Assembly (NCBI GenBank): GCA_025455635.1
Contig: JALOMF010000334.1
Coordinates: 1-5,178 of the forward strand
DNA length: 5,178 nucleotides
DNA from: Saprospiraceae bacterium
GTDB lineage: Bacteria; Bacteroidota; Bacteroidia; Chitinophagales; Saprospiraceae
Direction: 5' to 3'
Below the pieces are notes generated by a model, which did not search any database, was not told the origin of the DNA, and saw nothing but the letters and a program-made list of their open reading frames with translations. A program made the position numbers and the translations under genes. Every line of letters starts with the position of its first letter. Within the stretch, counting starts at the first letter, position 1. Shown here in pieces: positions 5,107 to 5,178 of the stretch.

Positions 5107-5178
5107 TGGAAAAAACCACTGTTCCAGCAAGCGTTCAGCGCAGCGGCTCTTGCGGTGTCGTAGCAGATGGCCGCAAGA
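5107..5178 (+). CDS. Possible start of an ORF running off the window edge
   Basis: An ATG at 5107 opens a frame that stays open for 24 codons to the end of the window, beginning MEKTTVPASVQRSGSCG. No family can be recognised from so short a piece and no ribosome-binding site is clear. The frame overlaps the inverted repeat at 5148-5178, so it may be non-coding. The rest of 4969-5106 shows no gene on either strand. Confidence 0.22.
5148..5178. other. 8-bp perfect inverted repeat at the window edge
   Basis: TCTTGCGG (5148-5155) is the exact reverse complement of CCGCAAGA (5171-5178) with a 15-base spacer. The right arm ends exactly at the window end, so the pairing may continue outside, since the left flank AGCGGC could still find a partner. 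It could be a hairpin of another interspersed palindrome or a structured RNA element. Confidence 0.35.

Overview
The window probably comes from a member of the Bacteroidota, perhaps Saprospiria-like. This is inferred from the style of the MutS C-terminus (a clamp motif followed by a DVNTMTPVECLMRLNELK-type tail), the lack of clear Shine-Dalgarno sequences, one TAnnTTTG-type promoter box, and a mix of accessory genes (xisH/xisI, DUF433, small membrane proteins). The assignment is from family knowledge and was not confirmed by a search.

Layout. Positions 2-2227 hold the 3' five-sixths of mutS (plus strand, GC-rich, start outside the window). The overlapping pair xisH (2342-2755) and xisI (2743-3081) follows on the same strand. 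A second copy of the last 187 bp of mutS then appears at 3131-3317. Next come two minus-strand genes: a small DUF433 gene (3893-4132) and, 9 bp downstream of it, a three-helix membrane protein (3365-3883). A third, decayed mutS-tail copy (4200-4265), a palindromic REP/BIME-like element (4272-4362) and a fourth, short mutS-tail copy (4366-4413) follow. The last complete gene is another minus-strand membrane protein (4456-4968), paralogous to the first. The final 210 bp hold an upstream region, a possible truncated ORF and a hairpin cut by the window edge.

Main observation. The mutS 3' end occurs four times in direct orientation and separates the accessory genes into units: mutS-tail1 / xisHI / tail2 / membrane protein + DUF433 / tail3 / palindromic element / tail4 / membrane protein paralogue. 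Tail 2 aligns to tail 1 without gaps over 187 bp (about 90% by eye). Over the shared 57 codons the differences are 12 synonymous against 2 amino-acid changes. Tail 2 therefore looks like a once-functional mutS end that was displaced, not a freely decaying duplicate. The favoured inference is that accessory units repeatedly entered at the 3' end of mutS, each bringing a replacement tail that keeps mutS intact and pushing the older tail downstream. No recombinase is visible in the window, so the mechanism (site-specific or homologous) is open. XisH and XisI are named after factors needed for excision of the cyanobacterial fdxN element, so their position between two direct repeats is suggestive but not proof of an excisable unit.
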